Positions 1-8,516 of a DNA stretch of 64,000 bases are shown one piece after another (position 1 is the first letter of the stretch; every line of letters begins with the position of its first letter). Below the pieces are notes generated by a model that searched no databases, had not been told where the DNA came from, and saw nothing but the letters and a program-made list of their open reading frames with translations. The stretch spans positions 1,426,001 to 1,490,000 of the forward strand of contig NZ_CP076854.1 in NCBI RefSeq assembly GCF_018987265.1. Reading direction: 5' to 3'. The position numbers were made by a program, and so were the translations under genes. Source of the DNA: Rhizobium sp. WYJ-E13. Its GTDB lineage: Bacteria > Pseudomonadota > Alphaproteobacteria > Rhizobiales > Rhizobiaceae.

Positions 1-413
1 GGGCGCTCGCCGAAGTCGGTCTCGAAGGACGGGAAACTGCCTGGCCGAACCAGCTGTCCGGCGGCGAACAGCAGAGGGTGGCACTCGCCCGCTCGCTGGT
101 GCGTGAGCCGGTCCTGCTGCTGGCCGACGAACCCTTCGGCGCGCTCGATGCGCTGACCCGGCTGAAGATGCATGACCTCTTGCGGGAGCTTTGTGCGAAA
201 CACCGCCCCGCCGTTCTGCTCGTCACCCATGATGTCGATGAGGCGATCTCGCTCGCCGACCGAATCCTGGTGCTCGATGAGGGCCGTTTTGTCGAGGATC
301 TGCGCATCGATCTGCCGGCGCCACGCGATCACGGCGATCCGCGCTTCGCACAGATCCGAACCCGTCTTCTGAGACGGCTCGGGGTTGATGCCGCCGGCCG
401 TCACGCTGCCTGA
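1..413 (+). CDS. ABC transporter ATP-binding protein, sulfonate/taurine type (5' truncated)
   Basis: Only the last 136 or so residues are present; the frame is open at the left edge from base 3. Visible are the ABC signature LSGGEQQRVALARSLV, the Walker B stretch LLLADEPFGALD and the H-loop VTHDVDEA, in the order and spacing of the SsuB/TauB/NrtD family. These ATPases power uptake of aliphatic sulfonates, taurine or nitrate at the inner membrane. Two flavin monooxygenase genes follow directly (20-bp gap to the first), so a sulfonate or other organosulfur substrate fits best. The Walker A half lies outside the window. The substrate is inferred from the neighbours. Confidence 0.88.
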   Translation, partial: ALAEVGLEGRETAWPNQLSGGEQQRVALARSLVREPVLLLADEPFGALDALTRLKMHDLLRELCAKHRPAVLLVTHDVDEAISLADRILVLDEGRFVEDLRIDLPAPRDHGDPRFAQIRTRLLRRLGVDAAGRHAA

Positions 414-433
414 AACCAAAGGAGATCGTCATC

Positions 434-1810
434 ATGGCTAATCAGAAAAGACAGATACGGCTTGGCGCGTTCATCATGGCAACCGGCCATCATGTCGCCG
501 CCTGGCGCCACCCGGACGCACAAGCCGATGCCGGCCTGAATGTCGATCACTATCGCGAGCTCGCCCAGACCGCCGAGCGCGGCAAATTCGACCTGGTTTT
601 CGTTGCCGACAGCCCGGCCGGCTGGGAGCGGGCCAAAGACCCCGAAGCGCTGCGCCGCACCGCGCAGGGCGCCCATTTCGAGCCGGTGACCCTGTGGGCG
701 GCGCTTTCTCAGGTCACAAGCCATATCGGCTTTGTCGCAACCGCCTCCACCACCTATGAAGACCCCTATCTGCTTGCCCGCAAATTCGCCTCGCTCGACT
801 ATATCTCCAAGGGGCGCGCGGCCTGGAACGTCGTCACCACGGGAGCCGATGTCTCCAAGAATTTCTCGATCCCCGGCCATCCGGCTCATGCCGACCGTTA
901 TGCGCGGGCAGAGGAATTCGTCGATCTGGTGAAGGGCTTGTGGGATTCCTATGAGGACGACGCTTTCATCCGTGACAAGGAAAGCGGCGTCTATCTCGAT
1001 CCGGACAAGGTGCATCAGCTCGACCACAAAGGCCAGTTCTTCTCCGTCAGCGGCCCCTTGAATGTCGGCCGCCCGGTGCAGGGCTATCCCGTCATCGTCC
1101 AGGCCGGCGCATCCGAGCCGGGTCGCGAGCTCGCGGCGCGTACCGCCGAGATGATCTTCACCGCGAACCAGACGCTGGAGGACGCTCAGGAATTTTATGC
1201 GGACGTCAAGGGACGGCTCGGCCGCTATGGACGCAACCCGGATGAACTGCTGATCAGCCCCGGCATCTTCCCGGTCTTAGGCGGCACGGAGGCCGAAACA
1301 CGGGAAAATTACGAATATATCCAGTCGCTGGTTCACCCCTCGGTCGCCTGGAACATCCTGTCGCGCCACTACAAGGACGTCGATCTCTCCGGATATTCGC
1401 TCGACGATCCAGCCCCACCACTGCCCGACAACACCGAGCTCAACAAGAGCCGCCTCAAACTGGTCACCGATCTGGTCTCGCGCAACAATATGACGCTGCG
1501 CGAATTCTATCTGGCGGTCGCGACCGCCCGCGGACACCGCACGGTTGTCGGCACGCCGGAGCAGGTGGCCGACGCGATGCAGGAATGGTTCGACAATGGT
1601 GCGGCGGATGCCTTCAACATCATGCCGCCGGTCCTGCCGAAGGGGCTGACCGACTTCGTCGATCAGGTCGTGCCGATCCTGCGCAAGCGCGGTCTTTTCC
1701 GCGAGGAGTACGAAGGCACGACGCTGCGCGAGAACCTCGGTCTGCGGCGTCCACCGAATGGGCTGGCGCTGAGAGCCCGGCAGGGCACATCGGCCCGGGC
1801 GGCCGGATAA
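434..1810 (+). CDS. NtaA/SnaA/DszA-family FMN-dependent monooxygenase
   Basis: A 458-residue luciferase-like (LLM-class) flavin monooxygenase of the NtaA/SnaA/DszA branch. The N-terminus (IRLGAFIMATGHHVAAWRHP) and the early VFVADSPA strand are typical, as is the GRAAWNVVTT stretch near residue 130. About 450 residues is normal for the branch, against about 380 for SsuD. Members oxidise nitrilotriacetate, dibenzothiophene sulfone and related compounds with FMNH2 supplied by a separate reductase; no reductase gene is in view. The ATG is preceded by AAAGGAGA. It lies between an SsuB-like ATPase and an SsuD-like enzyme, so a role in sulfur scavenging is likely, but the substrate is unknown. Confidence 0.88.
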   Translation: MANQKRQIRLGAFIMATGHHVAAWRHPDAQADAGLNVDHYRELAQTAERGKFDLVFVADSPAGWERAKDPEALRRTAQGAHFEPVTLWAALSQVTSHIGFVATASTTYEDPYLLARKFASLDYISKGRAAWNVVTTGADVSKNFSIPGHPAHADRYARAEEFVDLVKGLWDSYEDDAFIRDKESGVYLDPDKVHQLDHKGQFFSVSGPLNVGRPVQGYPVIVQAGASEPGRELAARTAEMIFTANQTLEDAQEFYADVKGRLGRYGRNPDELLISPGIFPVLGGTEAETRENYEYIQSLVHPSVAWNILSRHYKDVDLSGYSLDDPAPPLPDNTELNKSRLKLVTDLVSRNNMTLREFYLAVATARGHRTVVGTPEQVADAMQEWFDNGAADAFNIMPPVLPKGLTDFVDQVVPILRKRGLFREEYEGTTLRENLGLRRPPNGLALRARQGTSARAAG

Positions 1811-1900
1811 TCCCTCCTTCGCAGAACATGCGGGCGATTGCAACGCAGCCGGCCGCACTATTCCTTCTCATTCAATCACAGAGAACGGCAGGCATATCGC

Positions 1901-2974
1901 ATGAGCAGCAATCCGGAATTCCTTTGGTATATCCCCAATGCCGTCAAAGCCGGCCATCGCGGCGATTCCGCGACCGCAGACCATAACAGCCTGGAAACGC
2001 TGACCAGCCACGCCAGGGCGCTGGAAGAGCACGGCTGGAAGGGCGCGCTCATCGGCACCGGCTGGGGCCGTCCCGACACCTTCACGCTGGCCACTGCGCT
2101 TGCGGCACGCACCACCACCTTCGAGCCGCTGATCGCAATCCGCCCCGGCTACTGGCGGCCGGCGAATTTCGCGTCGGCGGCAGCCTCGCTCGACCATCTC
2201 ACAGGTGGGCGGGTGCGCATCAATATCGTCTCTGGCAAGGACAATCTTGCTGCCTATGGCGACAGCGAGGGCGATCAGGCGCATCGCTACGGCCGCACCA
2301 AGGAATTCATGCGGCTGGTGCGAAAACTATGGACCGAGGAAAACATCACTTATGCCGGTGAACATTTCGGGGTCCGCGAATCCACCGTCGTGCCGCGCAT
2401 CCAAGCCCGCGGCGAGCGGCGTCATCCGAAATTCTATTTCGGCGGCGCCTCGGAAGCAGCAGAGCGTGTCTCCGCTACTGAAGCCGATGTTCAGCTCTTC
2501 TGGGGTGAACCGCTCGATGGCGTGAGGGAGCGGATCGAACGCCTGAAGAAGCTGAGCCGTGACCTCGACCGCGACCTGCCACCGCTTCAATTCGGGCTGA
2601 GGATCACGACGCTGGTGCGCGACACCACCGAAGTGGCCTGGGCCGACGCAGAGGCGAAGGTCGCCGAGATGGCAAACAATAGCGGTGCTGGCTGGCACGA
2701 TCACCACCGCGCCGTCGCCGTCGGCCAGCAGCGCCTGCTCGATCTGCACCAGCGCAGTGAAGTGCTCGACGACAATCTCTACACCACGCCCGGCAAGTTC
2801 GGCGGCGGCGGGGCGGGCACGACTTGGCTCGTGGGTTCTGCAGCGGATGTCGCCCGCTCATTGCGCAAATACCGGGAACTCGGCATCAGCCATTTCGTGT
2901 TGTCCGACACGCCCTATCTTTCGGAGATCAAACGACAGGGCGCACAACTGCTGCCCCTGCTCAGGGCAGCATGA
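1901..2974 (+). CDS. SsuD-like LLM-class flavin monooxygenase (alkanesulfonate type)
   Basis: A 357-residue protein with the features of FMNH2-dependent alkanesulfonate monooxygenases: FLWYIPNA at the N-terminus, then GWKGALIGTGWGRPD, FEPLIAIRPGYWRP and the GGRVRINIVSGKD loop. It ends in ISHFVLSDTPYLSE, the usual C-terminal strand-helix. SsuD enzymes cleave the C-S bond of alkanesulfonates, releasing sulfite and an aldehyde. An upstream ATG (1838) would add 21 residues of non-family sequence. The ATG at 1901 gives the expected N-terminus, although no strong ribosome site precedes it. It is the last gene of the organosulfur cluster and converges on the siderophore receptor gene 3 bp away. It could be a paralogue acting on a special sulfonate. 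Confidence 0.88.
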   Translation: MSSNPEFLWYIPNAVKAGHRGDSATADHNSLETLTSHARALEEHGWKGALIGTGWGRPDTFTLATALAARTTTFEPLIAIRPGYWRPANFASAAASLDHLTGGRVRINIVSGKDNLAAYGDSEGDQAHRYGRTKEFMRLVRKLWTEENITYAGEHFGVRESTVVPRIQARGERRHPKFYFGGASEAAERVSATEADVQLFWGEPLDGVRERIERLKKLSRDLDRDLPPLQFGLRITTLVRDTTEVAWADAEAKVAEMANNSGAGWHDHHRAVAVGQQRLLDLHQRSEVLDDNLYTTPGKFGGGGAGTTWLVGSAADVARSLRKYRELGISHFVLSDTPYLSEIKRQGAQLLPLLRAA

Positions 2975-2977
2975 CGC

Positions 2978-5191
2978 TCAGAACTTCACGCTTGCCGAAA
3001 GCGTGGCGCTGAAGGGTTCGCCGATCTGGTTTGCGAGCGCCGTGGAACCGATCGAGGAGGTATAATAGGTCTTGTCGAAAATGTTCTTCAGGTTGAGCTG
3101 TATCGTCAGCGGCCGTTCGAACTGCACGGTGTAGGCCGCAAAAGCGTCCGCCACCATGTAGCCCGGCAGGAAATAGGCATTGGTATTGATGCCTGCCCGC
3201 TTGCCGGCGCCGCGAATGCCGGCGCCGATCTTCAGCGTGTTACCGTTGCCGCCAACCCCGCCGAAATCATAGGTTAGGAACAGCGAGCCGGTATGACGCG
3301 GCACATTGACCGGCCAGTTGCCCGCATAGTCGCCCTTCAACACTTCCGCATCGGTAAAACTGTAGCTGGCAATCAGGCTCAGTTCATCGGTGATCTCGCC
3401 GGCGATATCGACTTCGACGCCACGGGCGCGCACGAGGCCGGCCGTTTTAACGACGGTTAGCCCGGTGAGCGGATCCGCTTCATTGTAGGCGACGTTCTTC
3501 TTGTCGCTGGTATAGAGCGCCACATTGGCGGTCAGCCCGTCCATCATCTCGAACTTGCTGCCGATCTCATAGGAGATACCCTCTTCCGGCGGCAGGTTGC
3601 CGTAATAGCTGGCGATCGAGGATTGCGGCCGGAAGGTCTCAGCCGCATTGGCATAGAAGGAGACATCCGGCGTCAGCTTGTAGACGATGCCGCCGCGCGG
3701 AAGCCACTTGTCGCCGCTGCTGTCCGTATTGGTAATAAACGGACGTCCCTTGCCGGCCATCAGCTCATAGTGCTGGTATCGCAGACCACCCACCAGGATC
3801 CACTGATCGGTGAGATAGAGCGAATCCTGAAAGTAAGCCGAGGCCGTATTGATCTTTTCGGTCTGGTCGCTGTCTGCCGCAGACACGGTGGTGCAGGCCG
3901 GCATCTTGCCATAGACCGGATTATAGATGTTGAAGTTCACTGATTGCGGGCAACGGATCAGATCGCTGCGGAACGTATCTGCATAGTCATAGGAAGCGCC
4001 GAACAGCAATTCATTGCGCAAGCCACCGATCTCGACATCACCGGTCAGGTCGGCGCGGACGGCGTGATTGTAGATTTCCGAGCCCTGCGTCGCGTCGGCG
4101 CGCCGCGTCAGATTTCCGTTCCTGGCATTGTAGGCCATGACGCGGGCTTGGTTGTCGGAATATTCGTTATAGCTGTAGCTATAATCGAGATTGAGTTTCC
4201 AGTTGTCGTTGAACTCATGCTTGACGTTGAGGGTCGCTATATCGGAGCTGCCCTCAGAAATATTGTAGGGTTCGTCGAAACGGATCTTGGGATCAACGTC
4301 AACCGCATGGCCGGTATTGAGATCGAAGATCGTGCCGCGATCGAAGGGTACGCTGTAATCCTCATGTGTATAGGAGAGCGTGACCTCGGTATCCTCGCCA
4401 AACCAGGTCAGCGACGGAGAGATGATCCAGTCGCGCGTCTCGCCGAAATTGCGCCAGTAATCGATCTTCTTGTATTCGCCGATGATACGGTACGCAAAAT
4501 CCGTGCCTTCGATCGGCCCGGTGAAATCAAGCCCGGTCGTTCCACCACCGAAGCTCGAAAGCGAGCCATAAACCTCACCGCCGAATGTCTGCTCCGGCTT
4601 CTTGGTGACGACGTTGATCATACCGCCGGGATCGAGAATGCCGTAGAGAGTGGATGCTGGGCCTTTTAACACCTCGACGCGGTCGGAGGTGGCATTGAAG
4701 CTGCGCGGCAAGGCGGTCTTCAGACCATTGGTGAGGATCGAGCCGTCACGATTGTCGCCGAAGCCGCGACGGATGAAGGAATCCTGCGTGCCGCCGAGCG
4801 TGTTCGACTGGCCGATGCCACTGATATTGGAGAGGGCATCGTCGAGCGACTGTGCCTTCTGATCCTTCAGCACGTCCTGGCTGACGATGTTGACCGCCTG
4901 CGGAATGTCGATAAGCGGCGTGTCAGTGCGCGTTGCCGTCACGGTGGAGATCGGCTGATAGCCCTGTGTGTCGCCATCCCTGCTGCTGCCCCTGACAACG
5001 ATCGGCTTCAGCTCGGTGATGTCACCGTCCACCCGGCTGCCCCTCTTGGCGGCTGTCGTCTCGGTCTTCTTCGCATTGACAGCCGCATCTTGAGCCATGA
5101 CCGGATAGGCAGCACACGCACTTAAAATTAGAAAGACCGCGCGTAAATGATTGATCCCGTTGCCCGCACCAGCCGTCTTTCTCTGCTTCAT
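2978..5191 (-). CDS. TonB-dependent siderophore receptor
   Basis: A 737-residue outer-membrane receptor. Its signal peptide runs from MKQRKTAG to a cleavage after AYPVMA. The plug domain includes TPLIDIPQAVNIVSQDVL, RRGFGDNRDGSILTNG and the RVEVLKGPASTLYG box. A 22-stranded barrel follows, ending in an aromatic residue (SASVKF). This is the FhuA/FoxA/FpvA-like siderophore class, which takes up ferric hydroxamates or related chelates with TonB energy. A Cys pair near residues 420-440 could form an extracellular loop disulfide. I chose the ATG at 5191 because it gives a clean signal peptide and follows GAAGG. The gene diverges from the ABC operon and has an iron-responsive box about 90 bp upstream. 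The actual siderophore cannot be read from the sequence. Confidence 0.92.
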   Translation of the reverse strand: MKQRKTAGAGNGINHLRAVFLILSACAAYPVMAQDAAVNAKKTETTAAKRGSRVDGDITELKPIVVRGSSRDGDTQGYQPISTVTATRTDTPLIDIPQAVNIVSQDVLKDQKAQSLDDALSNISGIGQSNTLGGTQDSFIRRGFGDNRDGSILTNGLKTALPRSFNATSDRVEVLKGPASTLYGILDPGGMINVVTKKPEQTFGGEVYGSLSSFGGGTTGLDFTGPIEGTDFAYRIIGEYKKIDYWRNFGETRDWIISPSLTWFGEDTEVTLSYTHEDYSVPFDRGTIFDLNTGHAVDVDPKIRFDEPYNISEGSSDIATLNVKHEFNDNWKLNLDYSYSYNEYSDNQARVMAYNARNGNLTRRADATQGSEIYNHAVRADLTGDVEIGGLRNELLFGASYDYADTFRSDLIRCPQSVNFNIYNPVYGKMPACTTVSAADSDQTEKINTASAYFQDSLYLTDQWILVGGLRYQHYELMAGKGRPFITNTDSSGDKWLPRGGIVYKLTPDVSFYANAAETFRPQSSIASYYGNLPPEEGISYEIGSKFEMMDGLTANVALYTSDKKNVAYNEADPLTGLTVVKTAGLVRARGVEVDIAGEITDELSLIASYSFTDAEVLKGDYAGNWPVNVPRHTGSLFLTYDFGGVGGNGNTLKIGAGIRGAGKRAGINTNAYFLPGYMVADAFAAYTVQFERPLTIQLNLKNIFDKTYYTSSIGSTALANQIGEPFSATLSASVKF

Positions 5192-5281
5192 CCAACCTTC
5201 GTATCCTTGCGGATATCGCCCCATTCATACTGTCGATCTTGAAAATTCGCGCAACCGCGATGGGCAGGCTTATTCTTTTCA

Positions 5282-5296
5282 TGAATGTAGTAGTCA
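5282..5296 (-). promoter_or_regulatory. Iron-responsive operator (IRO box, RirA type) for the receptor gene
   Basis: Read on the minus strand the site is TGACTACTACATTCA, an exact match to the rhizobial IRO pattern TGA-N9-TCA recognised by RirA under iron sufficiency. It lies 91 bp ahead of the receptor start. The flanks are also conserved with the second copy (TTGACTACTACA..CATGAA). Confidence 0.75.
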
Positions 5297-5515
5297 ACTT
5301 TTAATCGGCAGATTTTCCGACTGGATAAGGCTGCGGACCATCGTCGACAGGCGTTGCCCGATGCGCCTGATATCCGCACTAGGCTCGGAAAATTGAGTGG
5401 AGTCAGCGGGATAACACCCCCTTTGCCAGATAGGATATCCCATCCGCTGAAGCCCTTTGAAGCGCTTTCCGTTCATCGAAGCCTATTTGTCGAAGAATTT
5501 ACAGCAGGAAAAAAT

Positions 5516-5530
5516 TGACTACTACAGTCA
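5516..5530 (+). promoter_or_regulatory. Iron-responsive operator (IRO box, RirA type) for the siderophore ABC operon
   Basis: The site TGACTACTACAGTCA matches TGA-N9-TCA and differs from the receptor-side copy at one of 15 bases. It lies 41 bp ahead of the ATG at 5571. Its position argues against translation starting at the in-frame ATG at 5457, which lies upstream of it. Confidence 0.75.
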
Positions 5531-5570
5531 TGAATACTTCTTCTCTCGGCAAAACTGCGCGAAAGCGGAC

Positions 5571-6431
5571 ATGCAACACGGACAAAAACACAGCATCAGC
5601 CTCGATCATGCATCCGGGCAAGATCGCACCATACCATTGATGGTCGAGGACATTGCTGCCGGCTACGGTCGCCGGCAGATTCTCGACAGCGTTTCCCTCG
5701 ATATCCCCGAAGGAAAGATGACGATGCTGGTCGGCCCGAACGGTTCCGGCAAGTCGACGCTCCTGTCGGTCATGTCCCGACTTTTAAAGCCCACCTCCGG
5801 AACGGTGCATCTGGACGGCCGCCTGCTCAATACCATGCCGACGCGCGAGATCGCCCGCAGGCTCGGCCTCCTGCCGCAGAGCCCGCTTTTGCCGGAGGGG
5901 CTGACGGTCTACGATCTCGTCTCTCGCGGCCGCTATCCGCATCAGGGTTTCCTGCGGCAATGGACGGAGGCAGATGATGCCGCCGTCGAGCACGCGCTGC
6001 GCATAACCGATACGCTGTCCTTTGCCGCACGCCCCGTCGACAGCCTCTCCGGCGGCCAGCGGCAGCGCTGCTGGATCGCCATGGCGCTCGCGCAGGAAAC
6101 GCCTGTTATCCTGCTGGACGAGCCGACCACCTTCCTCGACCTGCATTATCAGGTGGAAGTGCTCGACCTCCTGAGTCACCTCACCCGTGCCCATGGCCGC
6201 ACCATCGTCGCTGTGTTGCATGACCTCAACTTCGCCCTGCAATATGCCGATCGCCTTGTCTTCCTGAAGGACGGCGCAATCCGCGCGATCGCCGAACATC
6301 CCGGTGACTGTACAGCGGAACTGATCCGCGACGTATTCAATGTGAATGTCGTGCGGCTCTCCCATCCCGAAACCCACGTGCCGCTCTTTCTTCCGGCAGC
6401 CGGGCGCGGGGGCAAGGAGCGATCATTATGA
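5571..6431 (+). CDS. Siderophore ABC transporter ATP-binding protein (FecE/FhuC type)
   Basis: The ATPase of a ferric-siderophore importer, 286 residues from the ATG at 5571. Visible in order are Walker A GPNGSGKST, the Q-loop region GLLPQSPLLPEG, the family mark VYDLVSRGRYPHQG, the signature [17 protein letters not shown], Walker B ILLDEPTTFLD and the switch VLHDLNFAL. The frame is open from 5457, but that start lies upstream of the IRO box; 5571 or the ATG at 5640 (MVEDIAAG) is more plausible. It overlaps the first permease by ATGA, so translation is coupled. It energises uptake of the chelate delivered by the divergent receptor and the binding protein at 8517. Confidence 0.9.
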   Translation: MQHGQKHSISLDHASGQDRTIPLMVEDIAAGYGRRQILDSVSLDIPEGKMTMLVGPNGSGKSTLLSVMSRLLKPTSGTVHLDGRLLNTMPTREIARRLGLLPQSPLLPEGLTVYDLVSRGRYPHQGFLRQWTEADDAAVEHALRITDTLSFAARPVDSLSGGQRQRCWIAMALAQETPVILLDEPTTFLDLHYQVEVLDLLSHLTRAHGRTIVAVLHDLNFALQYADRLVFLKDGAIRAIAEHPGDCTAELIRDVFNVNVVRLSHPETHVPLFLPAAGRGGKERSL

Positions 6432-7462
6432 GCGCGGCGCCAACCGCCGGCGCGAGCATGCCGGCGCAGATACGCCCGGTGCGCGGCCTTGCCGCCTTCG
6501 CAGCACTTGCTGTTCTTCTTCTCGCGCTGGCATCGATTCATGCCGGCATCGGGGCCCGACCCGTTGCGCCAGCGACGCTCCTGAAAGCCGTCTTCGCCTT
6601 TGACAGCCACAATTTCGAGCACCAGATCCTGGTGAAGCTTCGTTTCGCCCGGTTGGCCGGCACACTTCTGGTCGGCGCTGCGCTCGGCATTGCCGGCCTG
6701 CTCTTGCAGTCGCTGCTGCGCAATCCGCTCGGAGAGCCGCATATTCTCGGCCTGAATGCCGGTGCAAGCCTTGCCGTCGTCGCCTCGACCGCCCTGCCCT
6801 TTCTAGCCGGCGGCTTTGCCCGCCCGCTGGTTGCCGCACTCGGCGCCGGAGCGCTCTTTGCCCTCGTGCTGATGCTCGCCTCGGCCGGCCGCTCGGGCCT
6901 GACCGTGCTCAAGGTCACCTTCTGCGGCATTGCCCTTTCAGCACTCGCCTCGTCGCTGACATCCACCATCCTCATCCTTGACGAAGAAACACTGCAGGAG
7001 ATGCGGCTCTGGCTCGCCGGGGATCTCGCAGGGATCGGCTACGGACCGATCGGGGCCGCCTTGCCGGCGATCGGTATCGGCACATTGTTATCCCTGTTGA
7101 TCGCACCAAGGCTCAATGCGCTGGCGCTCGGGGACGCAGCGGCAACAGGCCTCGGGGTGCCGGTGCGCAGCACGCGTGCAATCGGTCTTGTCGCAACGGC
7201 GCTGCTCTGCGGCGCATCCGTCTCGATCGCCGGGCCGATCGGCTTTATCGGTCTCATCGTGCCGAATGCAACCCGCTGGCTTGCCAGCGGTGATCTCAGA
7301 TTTGCCCTGCCGCTCTCGGCGCTTTGCGGCGCCACCCTGCTGCTTGCCGCCGATATTGCTGCACGCGTGATTGCCGGGCCGCACGAGCTTGCCACCGGCA
7401 TCATGACCGCGATCGTCGGCGCGCCGCTCTTCATCTTGGTCGTGGCGAGATATTTCCGATGA
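6428..7462 (+). CDS. FecCD-family siderophore ABC permease (first)
   Basis: A 344-residue integral membrane protein of the BtuC/FecCD family with about ten hydrophobic segments. Family landmarks include LVGAALGIAGLLLQSLLRNPLGEPHILGLN in the second segment region (the LRNPLAxPxxLG motif) and GPIGFIGLIVPN near residue 270, which precedes the coupling helix. It forms a pseudo-heterodimer with the second permease. The start ATG overlaps the ATPase stop (ATGA), and its own stop overlaps the next gene in the same way, so the operon is tightly coupled. Confidence 0.92.
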   Translation: MSAAPTAGASMPAQIRPVRGLAAFAALAVLLLALASIHAGIGARPVAPATLLKAVFAFDSHNFEHQILVKLRFARLAGTLLVGAALGIAGLLLQSLLRNPLGEPHILGLNAGASLAVVASTALPFLAGGFARPLVAALGAGALFALVLMLASAGRSGLTVLKVTFCGIALSALASSLTSTILILDEETLQEMRLWLAGDLAGIGYGPIGAALPAIGIGTLLSLLIAPRLNALALGDAAATGLGVPVRSTRAIGLVATALLCGASVSIAGPIGFIGLIVPNATRWLASGDLRFALPLSALCGATLLLAADIAARVIAGPHELATGIMTAIVGAPLFILVVARYFR

Positions 7463-8508
7463 CCATTGCAGTCGAGAACGGATATCGCCGGCTCAGCGTC
7501 GGACCTTTTCGCCGCCGCATCCATCTGCGCAGCGTCATCCTCTGCGGCCTGCTTGGCCTCCTCGTCGTGGCCATGGCACTTGCCGCAGCGCCGCTCGGCA
7601 GCCACGAGGCCGGTTTCGCCGACCTCGTCACCGTGATTTTCGATCCGGTCCATGCAACCGGCGACGGTCATGCCATCATCAGGGAATTCCGGCTGCCGCG
7701 TATCATGCTCGCGGTACTCGCCGGCGCCATGCTCGGGCTTTCGGGTGCAGCCATGCAATCGCTCACCCGCAACGGCCTTGCCGATCCAGGCCTGCTCGGC
7801 GTCAAGGAAGCGGCAAGCCTTGCAGTCATCGGACTGATTGTCTTTTTCCCGACGGCCAGTCCCGTCCTGCGGCCTTTTGTTGGCATGGCCGGCGGGCTCT
7901 TCAGCGCCCTTCTGGTCGTCTTCATCGCCCAAGATCTGTCACGCATGCGTTTCGTGCTGGTCGGCGTCGGCCTGTCATGGCTGATGGCCGCCGCCCTTTC
8001 CATCATCCTGACGACCGCGGATATCCGCGATTTGCAGACGGCAATGGTCTGGCTCGCCGGCAGCCTCAATGCCGCCTCCTGGGATATTATTCCGATCGCT
8101 CTCGTCTGCGCCATCATTGGCGCGGCGATCCTATTCCTGACGGCGGGTGCCGCGGATGTCGCCCTGCTCGGCGATCAGGCCGCCACCGGCCTCGGCGTAC
8201 GGCTGCGCCATCTCTCCATCCTGCGTTTTGTGGCACCCGTGTTGCTCACCGCAGCCTGTGTCGCCTGCGTCGGCAGCCTCGGCTTTGTCGGCCTGCTCGC
8301 ACCACACATGGCGCGGCTGGCGATCCGCGGCAATCAGACGGCGTTGCTGACGGGCAGCGCACTCTTTGGCGCCGCACTCGTCCTTGCCGCCGATACGATC
8401 GGTCGGATTGCCTTTGCACCCCTGCAGCTTCCGGCCGGCATCGTGCTGTCGATCGTCGGCGTTCCCATCCTTCTGCTTCTGCTCAGGAAGCGCCGAAACC
8501 TTCTGTGA
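7459..8508 (+). CDS. FecCD-family siderophore ABC permease (second)
   Basis: A 349-residue FecCD permease. Landmarks are GLSGAAMQSLTRNGLADPGLLGV (the family LTRNPLAdPgllGv motif with G in place of P) and GSLGFVGLLAPHMAR near residue 280. The frame is open further upstream to 7324, but the ATG at 7459 overlaps the previous stop and gives the normal cytoplasmic N-terminus before the first membrane helix (residues 25-45). It pairs with the preceding permease to form the channel. Confidence 0.92.
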   Translation: MTIAVENGYRRLSVGPFRRRIHLRSVILCGLLGLLVVAMALAAAPLGSHEAGFADLVTVIFDPVHATGDGHAIIREFRLPRIMLAVLAGAMLGLSGAAMQSLTRNGLADPGLLGVKEAASLAVIGLIVFFPTASPVLRPFVGMAGGLFSALLVVFIAQDLSRMRFVLVGVGLSWLMAAALSIILTTADIRDLQTAMVWLAGSLNAASWDIIPIALVCAIIGAAILFLTAGAADVALLGDQAATGLGVRLRHLSILRFVAPVLLTAACVACVGSLGFVGLLAPHMARLAIRGNQTALLTGSALFGAALVLAADTIGRIAFAPLQLPAGIVLSIVGVPILLLLLRKRRNLL

Positions 8509-8516
8509 GGATATCG

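Larger units (their letters stand above)
5192..5570. promoter_or_regulatory. Divergent iron-regulated intergenic region
   Basis: This 379-bp gap separates the receptor gene (minus strand) from the siderophore ABC operon (plus strand). No gene is evident in it. It carries two near-identical 15-bp boxes in opposite orientation (5282-5296 and 5516-5530), listed separately. The boxes are about 220 bp apart, so each probably serves its own promoter and they do not form one shared operator. Confidence 0.7.

Noticed and set aside
5457..5570. N-terminal extension of the siderophore ATPase from the ATG at 5457
   Set aside because: It would put the iron-responsive box at 5516-5530 inside the coding region, and the added residues do not resemble the family.
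7324..7458. Upstream extension of the second FecCD permease
   Set aside because: It overlaps the first permease; the ATGA overlap at 7459 gives the correct start.
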